This document shows positions 28,435-37,509 of a stretch of DNA of 64,000 nt, one piece after another. The translations under genes were made by a program, and so were the position numbers. The DNA is from Methanococcoides alaskense (GTDB lineage Archaea; Halobacteriota; Methanosarcinia; Methanosarcinales; Methanosarcinaceae): NCBI RefSeq assembly GCF_031454185.1, contig NZ_JAVDQI010000001.1, forward strand, positions 434,001 to 498,000. The letters are read 5' to 3'. Each line of letters begins with the position of its first letter. Within the stretch, counting starts at the first letter, position 1. The notes beneath the pieces were generated by a model, which was not told where the DNA came from, made no database searches, and was given only the letters and a program-made list of their open reading frames with translations.

Positions 28435-30046
28435 CAGAGATCTCCTTATAGTGAATTGCATCCACCGGACAAATCGCCACACACCTTCTACAACTGGTGC
28501 CAAGACATCTTTCACTATTATAATTTGCATAGAGCTCACCATCGCGCTCAATTATCTCAATAGCATCCTCCGGACATTCGGTCTCACATTGACCGCAGCG
28601 AATACACGTAGGAGCATGTTCTTCGATGATGATGCCAAGGTCTCCGACTATCTGAAGCCCACCTTCGCCAACTTCATCGATATCCCTTGCAACCCTCTTC
28701 TCTATACGAGGATTTATGAAAGTTTCCGGCAGAGGAGGCAACTCGTACATCTCAAGCATCTGGTTGTACATCTCAATAGGCATTCCCTGGGTCCAGTAAG
28801 AAAGCTCACACATATAGATATTAGAGAAAACCGTACTTGTTGCCATCATCAAGTGATCCGCGGTGATCTTATGGGCCATCCCAATAACCTCATCGAGCTT
28901 GGACTCATCAAGAACAAGGTCTCTTGCAAGTGCAACTGAAGTGTTCCCGAATTGTACTATATTATGTGCAAAATTAGGACATGAACCCAATTTTCTCGCC
29001 TTGTCAGCATCGACATAAGCGCCCGTTGCACCAGCCATATACATGTTATCAAGGTCACTATAAGCAGTACCTGATTCGATCATAAGGGTAAGTTGTGCAG
29101 CCCTGATAGCACCAATAGCTTTACCAGCTTCTTCGATATCCTTTTCAAATATCTCGATACCCTCATCAAGGAAAAGCTTACCATTAGGAAGCTCAGGTAT
29201 TTTCTTCATGATACCACATTCCAATGCAAGAGCCAGAGCAGAAATGACACCAGTACCCGTCACACCTTTTGCAACAACATCAGAAGACTCTTTTATCTCA
29301 CCTGTAACAGGATCTATCAAATGTCCTTTTCGCTCGGTCATGGACTCATCGAGTATAGTGACCCTCCACAGACCATCTTCAACCGTTACATCTGATATAG
29401 CACCCGGACTTGCCAGCATTCCACATTTGATGCCCTGACCTTCAATAGCAGGACCTGCTGCCGCACTAGCGGTTATGATCTTATCGCCCACCTTGATAGC
29501 CATCTCTGCATTGGTACCATAATCAGTCACCATCGAAGGAGTGTCCATGTCCATAAAATCGGTCTTGATCATCATAGCAAGAGCATCTGCACCGATCTCA
29601 TGTTTTATCGCAGGAGGAACTATAACGGTACAATTTGGAAGGTCCATGATGCCTTCAAACAATTCGTTTGCAGGGAAGACCCTTGCATCCCTGACCACAT
29701 TCTCAACACCCAACTTTTTCTGCTTGTTCTCACCCGCATAAGCAAGGTCCCTCATCTCCATGTTCTGGAACAGGGAGAGCTGTATAGGATTTCCACAAAC
29801 AGCAAGTCTTTTAATGAGAGAAGGATCAACACCGAACTCTTCAAAGATCCTTTTGATCGTATCCAACATTATCTCATTGGCCACATCTTCTCCAATCTGG
29901 ATAGCGAAATCCAGATGATCCATGACATTTCCACCAGGTAGCGGATGTTTCATGGTAATAGCCGTCTTTAGAACCTTTTTAGATTCCAGATCGATCAACT
30001 GGGCACGAAACCCACTAGTTCCCAAATCCAATGCAATACCATACAT
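28424..30046 (-). CDS. ramA: methylamine corrinoid protein reductive activase
   Basis: ATP-dependent iron-sulfur protein that reduces inactive Co(II) corrinoid proteins such as MttC and MtbC to active Co(I). About 540 residues: an ASKHA-like ATPase core (YGIALDLGTSGFRAQLI at the N terminus, VTDYGTNAEMAI and GVTGTGVISALA further on) and, near the C terminus, two [4Fe-4S] motifs, CIRCGQCETECP and CLGTSCRRCVAICP. The start at 30046 follows GAGGT; six upstream residues are dropped. Its position beside the mtt/mtb genes matches Methanosarcina. Confidence 0.95.
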   Translation of the reverse strand: MYGIALDLGTSGFRAQLIDLESKKVLKTAITMKHPLPGGNVMDHLDFAIQIGEDVANEIMLDTIKRIFEEFGVDPSLIKRLAVCGNPIQLSLFQNMEMRDLAYAGENKQKKLGVENVVRDARVFPANELFEGIMDLPNCTVIVPPAIKHEIGADALAMMIKTDFMDMDTPSMVTDYGTNAEMAIKVGDKIITASAAAGPAIEGQGIKCGMLASPGAISDVTVEDGLWRVTILDESMTERKGHLIDPVTGEIKESSDVVAKGVTGTGVISALALALECGIMKKIPELPNGKLFLDEGIEIFEKDIEEAGKAIGAIRAAQLTLMIESGTAYSDLDNMYMAGATGAYVDADKARKLGSCPNFAHNIVQFGNTSVALARDLVLDESKLDEVIGMAHKITADHLMMATSTVFSNIYMCELSYWTQGMPIEMYNQMLEMYELPPLPETFINPRIEKRVARDIDEVGEGGLQIVGDLGIIIEEHAPTCIRCGQCETECPEDAIEIIERDGELYANYNSERCLGTSCRRCVAICPVDAIHYKEISVKH

Positions 30047-30214
30047 TTTGATTACCTCTGACATAATAATACTTTCATTTCAATATAATAATAATGCATT
30101 AAAACAAAAGATTCAATGCTATATAAGGGCTTTGTACAAACCATACAAAACCGGTCGATCGATACCTTAAGCAACAAAAAAAGAAATAAAAAAGAGAAAG
30201 TGACAAAATAAGTT

Positions 30215-30805
30215 TCAGTCACACTGACAACATTCAAAATTGAATCCAAGGAGGAATGAACCAGTACCATGTACGCTCTGAAGCCCCATCTTTTCTTTCA
30301 GATACTCATCCGTAGGAGGAGAGGGGGAAGCAAGAATAGCATTACAGACATGGGACAAACATTCGACCTCATCACATGGCTTTGGTGGCATAACGACCAC
30401 GAGAGGATCAGATTTAGAATTGAGCGCTGTTAGGAAACCTTTATCATAAACCACAATATTGCCGATGACAAGAGACTCAGCATCATTTTCAAAGGACTGT
30501 AATTTCTCAGGATCATTAATATCCTCACCAACGACCGTATCCTCATGCATAAGAAGAACATTAGGTCCACAAGGCCACTTATATTCCATGGTCGTCTGGA
30601 AAGGAATAATAACATCACTCTGCAGAACTGCCTTCACGCCTTTGTTGTCACCCCTGCCAAGTCCCATAAGAGTCATTTGATCTGCTTTTTCTTCCAGTTT
30701 TGCTATGACCTTCCTGTCTTCATCACTAAGGACAATTGTTTTGCCAACTCCGGTCATACCCTCCAATCCTTCCCGTACCATTTTGATAATCTCATCTTTT
30801 TCCAT
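30215..30805 (-). CDS. unknown cysteine-containing protein upstream of ramA
   Basis: About 196 residues without a family I can name. The first 60 residues are charged and helical (KDEIIKMVREGLEGMTGVGK); the middle has PFQTTMEYKWPCGPNVLLMHEDTVVGED, and the end is cysteine-rich (CDEVECLSHVC and a terminal FECCQCD), suggesting metal or cluster binding. The start at 30805 follows AAGGGATT; the open frame upstream looks non-coding. It lies directly upstream of ramA on the same strand, about 170 bases away. An accessory role in corrinoid activation is inference. Confidence 0.65.
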   Translation of the reverse strand: MEKDEIIKMVREGLEGMTGVGKTIVLSDEDRKVIAKLEEKADQMTLMGLGRGDNKGVKAVLQSDVIIPFQTTMEYKWPCGPNVLLMHEDTVVGEDINDPEKLQSFENDAESLVIGNIVVYDKGFLTALNSKSDPLVVVMPPKPCDEVECLSHVCNAILASPSPPTDEYLKEKMGLQSVHGTGSFLLGFNFECCQCD

Positions 30806-31126
30806 GCCAATCCCTTCCCTGCCTTCAATATCAAAAAATTGTGATCGTAAATGTTTTTTGAGAGACACAATCGCTGTGAATCTATTTTTGTTTTCTTTAT
30901 TTAAGCATATCGAACAATCCCTATCAATATTTAACCTTTTTGTAATGAAAATAACTGATAAAACAAATATTGAGAAGGTAGAATATGACACAAGTGCTGA
31001 ACCATATGGTTTTGTGACATTTTTACAAGACCTTATATAGAAAGTTCACGATACGTTTATTGGACAGATCAGCAAATGAAATTTATCAAGGCATATATTT
31101 TATTAAAGATCTACAAGAGGTATACC

Positions 31127-31441
31127 ATGACAGATATCACTGTAAACTCAAGGATATGTGGATTCACACACAAGATCCATGGAACAAAAGACGGTAAAAA
31201 TGTTACGATCAAAATTGAGACAGATTGCCCAAAAGTAAAGAACATTTCCGATCTTGAAGTATCAATGATGCAAATGTTTGGCATTAAAGACAATTATGTC
31301 ATCGGTAAAGCACAGGAAGGAAATTGTTGTGCCACCTGTATCGTACCTAGTGCAATACTTCATGCATGCAACCTTGAGCTCGGACTAATATCACAGACCC
31401 TTGCAAAAAAGGTCAAAGATATAAGTATCGATTTTAAGTGA
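31127..31441 (+). CDS. DUF6951-like small cysteine-containing protein
   Basis: About 104 residues from ATG 31127, which follows AGAGGTATACC. Key features are SRICGFTHKIHG near the N terminus, ETDCPKVKNIS, and GNCCATCIVPSAILHACNLE in the second half. The spaced cysteines fit metal or cluster binding. The resemblance to DUF6951, a short family found in methanogens, is from memory and moderate in certainty. It is divergent from the unknown gene upstream of ramA, so the two share an intergenic promoter region. Confidence 0.65.
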   Translation: MTDITVNSRICGFTHKIHGTKDGKNVTIKIETDCPKVKNISDLEVSMMQMFGIKDNYVIGKAQEGNCCATCIVPSAILHACNLELGLISQTLAKKVKDISIDFK

Positions 31442-31532
31442 ATTAATAATATCAAAAAAGAATGATACATTATAATTGATACAGTTGATACAATTAGATC
31501 AGCGTATCAATACAGTATATCAGAATGAGATC

Positions 31533-32396
31533 TTATGATATGAGCTTCAAGATACCTGCCTTTGGCTCATAACATTGCCCTTTTGCAAGTAATGACCTTA
31601 CTGCTGAATCCACTGTCCTTTCATTAAGCTGTCTGGAAACTGCAACAGATAAAAGTTCAGCATAATCAACACCTTTACCCTTATCAAATTCGTTCATTAT
31701 TTCCAGAACGAGGGTGTCAATATCCTTTTCATCAGATTCGTCAGAAAGCAGATCCAGGGAAACTATACATTTTTTTACGACAGATCGAATTTCATTAAGA
31801 TAATTTTCATCAATGCCATAATGCCTTATAGCCATTCCAATTCCCTCTGAAAGCACAGGAGCTACCCCCAGACCTTCCATGCATTCATCCATGGAATCAA
31901 TATTGCCACATGCCAGCAATATCTTAGAAAATGCATCCAGCCTGTCAAGCGTCAATTCTGCAGTATCCAATATCCACCTGTTGCGCGCATCCTCATCTGT
32001 AAGATTGATCTCTTCAGGCCTTAGAGATATGACCGCAGGACCATCATCCGGCTTATAGGATCGGACCTTGCCAACAATAGAAACATACTCAGGAGGCTCC
32101 ACAGATGATAGAAATGTCGCTGCATCGGACTGGTACTGTCCTGCATATACAGTAAAGGCCCCGGAAGGATCAACAACACGAGCCCTCCAGGTACCAACAT
32201 CAGAGCCGACATTATCCACCTCTGTCAGAACACCTGTGACAAAAACGCGGTTGACCATAACACCACCTGGAGTCAACAGATAGTTTGGCGTGTGCCCATC
32301 AGATGTTATCGCCTCATCCACAGTAGAATGGATCGTAGAACTGGAATCATTAAGCTCTTTTGCAAACATCCTATATGCTATTTCACGATCTACCAT
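31533..32396 (-). CDS. RPA-associated OB-fold protein (COG3390), paralog 2, with C-terminal extension
   Basis: The 287-residue protein has the same N-terminal OB-fold as its paralog at 17.6 kb (VNRVFVTGVLTEVDNVG, RARVVDPSGAFTVYAGQYQ, YVSIVGKVRSY). It adds about 100 C-terminal residues ending with YAELLSVAVSRQLNERTVDSAVRSLLAKGQCYEPK, which looks like a winged helix. OB-fold followed by winged helix is the layout of eukaryotic RPA32. It starts two bases after the RPA stop, so coupling is expected. Confidence 0.78.
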   Translation of the reverse strand: MVDREIAYRMFAKELNDSSSTIHSTVDEAITSDGHTPNYLLTPGGVMVNRVFVTGVLTEVDNVGSDVGTWRARVVDPSGAFTVYAGQYQSDAATFLSSVEPPEYVSIVGKVRSYKPDDGPAVISLRPEEINLTDEDARNRWILDTAELTLDRLDAFSKILLACGNIDSMDECMEGLGVAPVLSEGIGMAIRHYGIDENYLNEIRSVVKKCIVSLDLLSDESDEKDIDTLVLEIMNEFDKGKGVDYAELLSVAVSRQLNERTVDSAVRSLLAKGQCYEPKAGILKLIS

Positions 32397-32398
32397 GA

Positions 32399-33700
32399 TT
32401 ACTCCACCCCATCCAACTTATTTAGAAGAAGAGGGACCCTTTCTTCAATATCCGACCCCGGTACCCATACGGCCTTTGTAACAAAAGTAACCCCGAACTC
32501 GATTCGAGATGTATTCCCGCGAACTCCAAGATAACGCCCCGTAAGAACACGTTTCATATCCTCAAAGATCGCATTCATTGACATGGTCTTACCCAAAAGA
32601 GAGAAAGATTCATGAAGGGATTTTCCATAAACGAGCTCCGAGAGTTCCCTGTTCAGCATCACGAGGACAGAACCAGTCCCATCATCGAGTATAAGTTTGA
32701 CCCTCATATCCTGCAAACCATCAACAGCCCCATGGGAACGGCAAACGTTCTTTATGATCACCCGATTGCACACAGGACAACGTGTGATCAAACCTGACCC
32801 CGGCCTGACAGAAACAATATTGCCCTCCACAGCAACATCGAACATACCTTCAGCCTGCAAGACATTAGAGATGGGCACTGGCTCAGGAGGTTTGTTCACT
32901 GCCAACGGATCGAACGATAGATCTTCATCAGCACCAACCGATTCAACTTGGATAGAACTATCAAGATGTATAGATGGAACCCCACGATACATACGCACAG
33001 ATGCATCTTTAAAACGGATCATCGAACCGATATCCATACCATCCAGAGGAGACCACGAGACAAACGGCAACCTACCGGTCTCATCGGCCAGAACACCTTC
33101 AATGATGGTAAGATCTTCACCCTTTACTTCCACATTTCGATGATACAGGTCAATGATCGCAGCCACCGAACTAAGAAAAAGATCAGAAGGACCTACATCG
33201 ATGAGCTTCTTTACAGGAGTAACAGACAATTCAGAAATGTCCGGAAGAGAACTATCATCCAGCAATATGACCTCGGAATAAGCACTGATACTCACTTCTA
33301 CACGATTATGCCAGTTCTTGCCACTTGCATTACTTATCCGCACCGCATCCCCGGCATTCAATGCGAGTTGTTTCCATGACGTAAAAGGACATAAGCCAGA
33401 CCTGTCTGCAAGAACACCAGAAAATATGGTAGTTCTTTCACCTTTCAGATCAACGGTCCTTTCACCAATATCAAGGATGCGAACCTCCAGAAACACTCCT
33501 TTGTCACCTATAGAAAGGTCTTTGACATCAGTCGTCACAGGATCTAATGATCGGAATTTTTTCAGTATCGTACGTTTTGCTTCACTGATAGGAACACGAT
33601 AATTGATCAGCAAATTAAATTCATCTTCGACCTTGGACCTATCGACATTAGCAAGCGCCTTTGTTAGTTCCTCAATGTGAGGCGCATATTTCTCATCCAT
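32399..33700 (-). CDS. replication factor A (RPA), paralog 2
   Basis: About 433 residues. Two OB-folds (KGVFLEVRILDIGERTVDL and a second around VKGEDLTIIEGVLADETGRLPFVSW) are followed by the zinc finger CPVCNRVIIKNVCRSHG near residue 305 and a C-terminal OB-like segment. The order is the same as in the paralog at 18.2 kb, but the sequence is well diverged, so the duplication is old; Methanosarcina likewise has several RPAs. ATG 33700 follows GGGAG. It is probably cotranscribed with the downstream COG3390 gene. Confidence 0.86.
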   Translation of the reverse strand: MDEKYAPHIEELTKALANVDRSKVEDEFNLLINYRVPISEAKRTILKKFRSLDPVTTDVKDLSIGDKGVFLEVRILDIGERTVDLKGERTTIFSGVLADRSGLCPFTSWKQLALNAGDAVRISNASGKNWHNRVEVSISAYSEVILLDDSSLPDISELSVTPVKKLIDVGPSDLFLSSVAAIIDLYHRNVEVKGEDLTIIEGVLADETGRLPFVSWSPLDGMDIGSMIRFKDASVRMYRGVPSIHLDSSIQVESVGADEDLSFDPLAVNKPPEPVPISNVLQAEGMFDVAVEGNIVSVRPGSGLITRCPVCNRVIIKNVCRSHGAVDGLQDMRVKLILDDGTGSVLVMLNRELSELVYGKSLHESFSLLGKTMSMNAIFEDMKRVLTGRYLGVRGNTSRIEFGVTFVTKAVWVPGSDIEERVPLLLNKLDGVE

Positions 33701-33910
33701 AATATTCTCCCTTTTTAGTGAGACAGTACACATAATCTAAGCATTTCTTCCATAAATAAGATACACCCACAAATATTAAGGACCATAATATTAGAAAGAA
33801 CAAGCATACGCAGCTTTTTTTATAATACAAAAGTATATATATATAATTATCCAAATCAAGAGCATATATTCAATTAAAAAGCGATAAGAAAGAAATAAGG
33901 GGATTAAAGA

Positions 33911-34132
33911 ATGACAATACTACCATTGGCTTCCGTAGAAAGGTTGATACGCAGTGCAGATGCAGAAAGAGTTAGCGAACCTGCAGCAACCGCCCTTTTG
34001 GAAATAATAGAAGCATACGGGATAAAAATATCAAAGGAAGCAATAATATACGCCAATCATGCAGGAAGAAAAACAGTAAAAGAGGAAGATATAAAACTGG
34101 CTTACGAAATGATCACAAAGCCACGCTATTGA
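33911..34132 (+). CDS. archaeal histone
   Basis: A 73-residue histone-fold protein that dimerises and wraps DNA. The sequence covers the complete three-helix fold: PLASVERLIRSADAERVSEPA (helix 1 and loop), ALLEIIEAYGIKISKEAIIYANHAGRK (long helix 2), and KTVKEEDIKLAYEMI (helix 3). The basic residues before the last helix (GRKTVKEEDI) match the DNA-binding loop of HMf-type histones. The start follows TAAGGGGATTAAAGA. It is monocistronic between convergent genes, with an AT-rich upstream region containing AAGTATATATATATAA near 33830. Confidence 0.95.
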   Translation: MTILPLASVERLIRSADAERVSEPAATALLEIIEAYGIKISKEAIIYANHAGRKTVKEEDIKLAYEMITKPRY

Positions 34133-34149
34133 ACCTTCCCCACTATTTT

Positions 34150-34656
34150 TTAATTCAATATCTCAAGGGCACCCATTCCAGCCAGAGTTACAAGAGTGAC
34201 CACAATTCCGGCGATCAACAATCCTGCAAATATAGACAGTAAAGCTTGCCTGAACTTTATTCCAAATACGAACGCTGCTGCACAACCGGTCCAGGCACCC
34301 GTGATCGGTAAAGGGATGGCAACGAACAGCGTCAGAGCAAGTGGCCCATACTTTTCCATACGTTCAGAATGCTTTTGACGTGTCCTTGTGAAAAGCCATG
34401 TGAAGAACACATCCCCTACCTTGAAACGTCTCAGAAAGGTCGAAACCGGCTCCAGAAAAAGTAAAAGCGGGATCACAGGGATGAGATTTCCCAACACAGC
34501 TAAAAAGTATGCCTCTATGGGACCTAGCCCATAGACACCAATAGCTATCGGAATTGAACCACGTAGCTCAGAAATAGGCAGAGCACTCAGGATGATGGTT
34601 GCAAACCAGGAAGGGATGCTAACAAGAAGTTCAATTAATTGCTCCTCGAAAGGCAT
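34150..34656 (-). CDS. small multi-drug export-type membrane protein (PF06695 family)
   Basis: The 168-residue membrane protein has four to five hydrophobic segments. ALPISELRGSIPIAIGVYGLGP near residue 23 and VAIPLPITGAWTGCAAAFVFGI near residue 115 are the conserved stretches of the family named small multi-drug export protein, although the export function is weakly supported. It starts immediately after the rfcS stop, so it is cotranscribed with the clamp-loader gene; the link may be one of position only. Confidence 0.8.
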   Translation of the reverse strand: MPFEEQLIELLVSIPSWFATIILSALPISELRGSIPIAIGVYGLGPIEAYFLAVLGNLIPVIPLLLFLEPVSTFLRRFKVGDVFFTWLFTRTRQKHSERMEKYGPLALTLFVAIPLPITGAWTGCAAAFVFGIKFRQALLSIFAGLLIAGIVVTLVTLAGMGALEILN

Positions 34657-34659
34657 TCC

Positions 34660-35616
34660 TTATTGCTCCTCTGCCAGTGCAAAATGGGCCAGTAGAGCAT
34701 CGAGCTGTATCCTTTCATTGGCACCTTCAGTGAGCCTGAAATCTACCTCACCGATCATATCCATCAAGGCCACCAGTTTCTTACCGGAAACATCCATATC
34801 AAAGATGGCACGATATATCTGCACTACAACATCTTCCCCTGAAAGACCTTTTTCGAGCATTAGAGAATCAAGTTTCTTGCGTGCAGATATGAAGTTTCCT
34901 GAAAGAGCTATTTTCAAAAGTTCGGCTATCTCTTCCGGATGAGCGGTCGCAGTTATTCTATAGATCGCATCCTTGTGAATGGTGGTATCGAACAATGCTG
35001 CAGCCTGAAGTGCATTTATTGCTTTCCTCATGTCACCCTGTGCAACATACTTCAAAGCATCCATCCCATCATCGGCGATGGTAAGACCCTCTTTTTCAGC
35101 CACATGGCGACATCGTTCACCAACGGAATCATCTGCAAGGTGGCGGAACCTGTAAACTGCACATCTTGACTGAATTGGTTCGATTATCTTTGAAGAGTAA
35201 TTGCAGGAAAGAATGAAACGACAGTTACTTGTATATTTTTCCATTGTACGGCGCAAAGCGGATTGTGCATCAGAGGTCAATGCATCGGCTTCATCAAGGA
35301 AGATGATCTTGAAATTCGCACCACCGATAGGAGAGGTTTTTGCAAAATTCTTGATCTTGGTCCTGACCACATCGATACCACGCTCGTCCGATGCATTAAG
35401 CTCTGTGAAGTTCTCACGCCAGTCATCTTTAAAAAGTTCCCTTGCAATTGAGACTGCAGTGGCGGTCTTGCCTACTCCCGGAGGACCTGAGAACAATAAG
35501 TGAGGAAGATTTCCAGACCTTACATAGGATATCAGCCTTTCAGTTGTCTCTTTTTGACCTACGACATCTTCAAGCTTAAAAGGCCTGTATTTTTCGATCC
35601 ATATCTCTTCTTTTAT
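34660..35616 (-). CDS. rfcS: replication factor C small subunit, apparent ATA start or start-proximal frameshift
   Basis: AAA+ clamp-loader subunit that loads PCNA. About 318 residues: KEEIWIEKYRP at the N terminus, Walker A SGPPGVGKTA, Walker B IIFLDEADAL, the SCNYSSKIIEPIQSRC sensor/SRC motif, and the collar domain. The frame is closed by TAA at 35617-35619 just before KEEIW; between that stop and the conserved sequence the only possible start is ATA, six bases after GGAGGG. Alternatively an upstream ATG at 35629 reads MEGSK and then stops; one extra A in the following A-run would join it in frame to IKEEIW. A TTG at 35496 would delete the essential N terminus. Confidence 0.92.
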   Translation of the reverse strand: MKEEIWIEKYRPFKLEDVVGQKETTERLISYVRSGNLPHLLFSGPPGVGKTATAVSIARELFKDDWRENFTELNASDERGIDVVRTKIKNFAKTSPIGGANFKIIFLDEADALTSDAQSALRRTMEKYTSNCRFILSCNYSSKIIEPIQSRCAVYRFRHLADDSVGERCRHVAEKEGLTIADDGMDALKYVAQGDMRKAINALQAAALFDTTIHKDAIYRITATAHPEEIAELLKIALSGNFISARKKLDSLMLEKGLSGEDVVVQIYRAIFDMDVSGKKLVALMDMIGEVDFRLTEGANERIQLDALLAHFALAEEQ

Positions 35617-35629
35617 TTAGAACCCTCCA
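35617..35629 (-). promoter_or_regulatory. ribosome binding site and aborted ATG in front of rfcS
   Basis: Minus strand: ATG GAG GGT TCT AAA TAA. The GGAGGG it contains sits six bases from the ATA codon, ideal for initiation there. The same bases also code MEGSK in the neighbouring frame, which would run into rfcS if one base were added. Confidence 0.65.
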
Positions 35630-35778
35630 TTCAATTGCGAATTGGATTAACGATGCAGGAATAAGGTTGATAATACTTTTTAATCTTTCGTGAGAAAGAC
35701 CATAGTTCATAAAAAATAAACAAAGGTCATGTGCAAGATGCACATGAAAATTGGAATTGAGACCGGAAAGATCCGGAC

Positions 35779-36111
35779 TCACTGGTAAACATAGTTGTAT
35801 GCGATCTTTCCAATGACAGGTACTTTGAGCCTTGAACCTCTCCATGCCATGAACATGAACAATGCCCAAAGGAAAAGGGAAAAGAAACCTACAAAATCTG
35901 CAAGTAACCAGCCAACGTATGGAACCCATCCAATGAGGAAGACGATCGCAGTAAGGATCATGAAGACCATTGCTGACTGAATTGCATGGAAACGAACGAA
36001 CTTATTCTCCTTTTCAACGAAAAGGAACAAAACACCAGTCATCCAGAATCCAAGATAACACAATACTGCCACAATGTTCTCGTTGAATCCTATAGAAGTC
36101 TTATATGTCAT
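35779..36111 (-). CDS. DUF4870-like membrane protein at the end of the rnf cluster
   Basis: The 110-residue protein has three to four hydrophobic helices. FNENIVAVLCYLGFWMTGVLFLFVEKENKFVRFHAIQSA is the characteristic start of DUF4870/Tic20-like proteins, followed by FLIGWVPYVGWLLADFVGFFSLFLWALFM. It begins 12 bases after rnfB. In Methanosarcina acetivorans an integral membrane protein of unknown function also follows rnfB, so the linkage is conserved. A role in Rnf assembly is possible. Confidence 0.78.
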   Translation of the reverse strand: MTYKTSIGFNENIVAVLCYLGFWMTGVLFLFVEKENKFVRFHAIQSAMVFMILTAIVFLIGWVPYVGWLLADFVGFFSLFLWALFMFMAWRGSRLKVPVIGKIAYNYVYQ

Positions 36112-36123
36112 TCAACTCACTCC

Positions 36124-36921
36124 TTATCTCATTTCAATACAGTTCTGCGGACATTTCTCGACACATATACCACAAGCAGTACATTTATCCTGATCGATCT
36201 CTGCAAGGAAATTCGTAACCTTGATAGCATCTTCAGGACAGTTCTTCTCACATATCTTACAGCCAATACATCCAACTTCACAGACAGCCTTTACGGCCTT
36301 TCCTTTGTCATGTGAATTGCACTGGACATGAACTCGCTCAGAGTCCTTTGCAAACATCAGAATATCGTTTGGACATGCTGCGAGACAAAGACCACAGCTC
36401 GTACAGAGGTTCTTATTCACAGATGGAAGGCGGTTCTCGTCAATGGAAATAGCACCGAATGGACATGCACGAACACAGGTACCGCGGCCCATACAGCCGT
36501 AATTACAGCCCTTTTCACCATCTGAAAGCATGATGACAGCAGTACAATCTTCAATACCTACATAATCGAACCTGTCGACACAGCGGATACCACCACCACA
36601 TCTGACATATGGATATTCCTTCTCGGATTCTGAAACTTCCTGACCAATGATAGCACCGATCGCCTTAGCAGTATCAAAACCTCCAACAGGACAGCCATCA
36701 AGAGGTGCATCTTCAGCAACTACCTTCTCCGCAAAGTCTGCACATCCCGCATAACCACAAGCACCGCAATTTGCACCTGGCAGGATCTCAACGACCTCCT
36801 CAACAAGAGGATTTGTCTCGACCTTGAACATCCTTGATGCTGCGATCAGCATGATGCCTATAACAAGGCCAAGACCACCAAGGGTGGCCATTGCCTGAAT
36901 TATCAATGTAGTCAGACTCAT
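36124..36921 (-). CDS. rnfB: Rnf complex subunit RnfB
   Basis: The ferredoxin-oxidising subunit. The 265-residue protein has an N-terminal membrane anchor, a CGACGYAGCADFAE cluster motif near residue 52, and then three further ferredoxin-like cluster regions (including CMGRGTCVRACPFGA, CTSCGLCLAACP, CIGCKICEKNCP and CTACGICVEKCP). These give a wire for electrons entering the complex. Its start overlaps the rnfA stop by four bases. It is the last core gene of the rnfCDGEAB operon. Confidence 0.93.
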   Translation of the reverse strand: MSLTTLIIQAMATLGGLGLVIGIMLIAASRMFKVETNPLVEEVVEILPGANCGACGYAGCADFAEKVVAEDAPLDGCPVGGFDTAKAIGAIIGQEVSESEKEYPYVRCGGGIRCVDRFDYVGIEDCTAVIMLSDGEKGCNYGCMGRGTCVRACPFGAISIDENRLPSVNKNLCTSCGLCLAACPNDILMFAKDSERVHVQCNSHDKGKAVKAVCEVGCIGCKICEKNCPEDAIKVTNFLAEIDQDKCTACGICVEKCPQNCIEMR

Positions 36922-37508
36922 AAGGGGATCACTCCAAAGTAGTTAACAAATGCCATAGACAGCATTGTCGCAATAAGGAACGCATGGGGTAAACCACGCA
37001 TTGATGACGGGACGTTCACAAGAGTAGTCCTTTCTCTGATGCCGGACATCATCAACATTACCAGTGCATAACCAAGACCTGCCGAAGCGCCGAAAACGAC
37101 ACTCTGTATGAAAGAGTATTCATTCAGAACATTGAGCAATACTACACCGAGAACTGCACAATTTGTCGTAATAAGAGGCAGGTAGATACCTAGTGAACGA
37201 TAAAGTGAAGGTACATTCTTCCTTACAACGAACTCTACAAGCTGTACAAGTGCTGCAATTACCACAATGAAGCTAATAAGATCAAGGAACTCTAGCTTTA
37301 GTGGAACGAGCACAAAGTTATAGATAAGGAAAGACACTGTCGCTGCCAGCGTCATTACGAAAATGACAGCTCCGGACATGCCCGCAGCACTCTTTGTATC
37401 CTTGGTCACACCTACAAAGGAACACAGACCAAGGAACTGGATGATAAGGAAGTTCTTGATGAACACACCATCCATGAATATCTGGAAAAGACTTGCGTCA
37501 GCGACCAT
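36918..37508 (-). CDS. rnfA: Rnf complex subunit RnfA
   Basis: An integral membrane subunit with six predicted helices, about 196 residues. Characteristic stretches are IKNFLIIQFLGLCSFVGVTKD near the N terminus, LPLITTNCAVLGVVLLN near residue 118, and SAGLGYALVMLMMSGIRER, which match NqrE/RnfA. Together with RnfE it is thought to hold an intramembrane iron-sulfur site for electron passage coupled to Na+ transport. ATG 37508 follows GGGGTGGC at the end of rnfE; a longer TTG start would overlap rnfE. Confidence 0.93.
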   Translation of the reverse strand: MVADASLFQIFMDGVFIKNFLIIQFLGLCSFVGVTKDTKSAAGMSGAVIFVMTLAATVSFLIYNFVLVPLKLEFLDLISFIVVIAALVQLVEFVVRKNVPSLYRSLGIYLPLITTNCAVLGVVLLNVLNEYSFIQSVVFGASAGLGYALVMLMMSGIRERTTLVNVPSSMRGLPHAFLIATMLSMAFVNYFGVIPL

Positions 37509-37509
37509 A

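Noticed and set aside
35201..35503. Plus-strand open frame opposite rfcS
   Set aside because: Antisense to the AAA+ core, with no family match; the conserved motifs on the minus strand explain the sequence.
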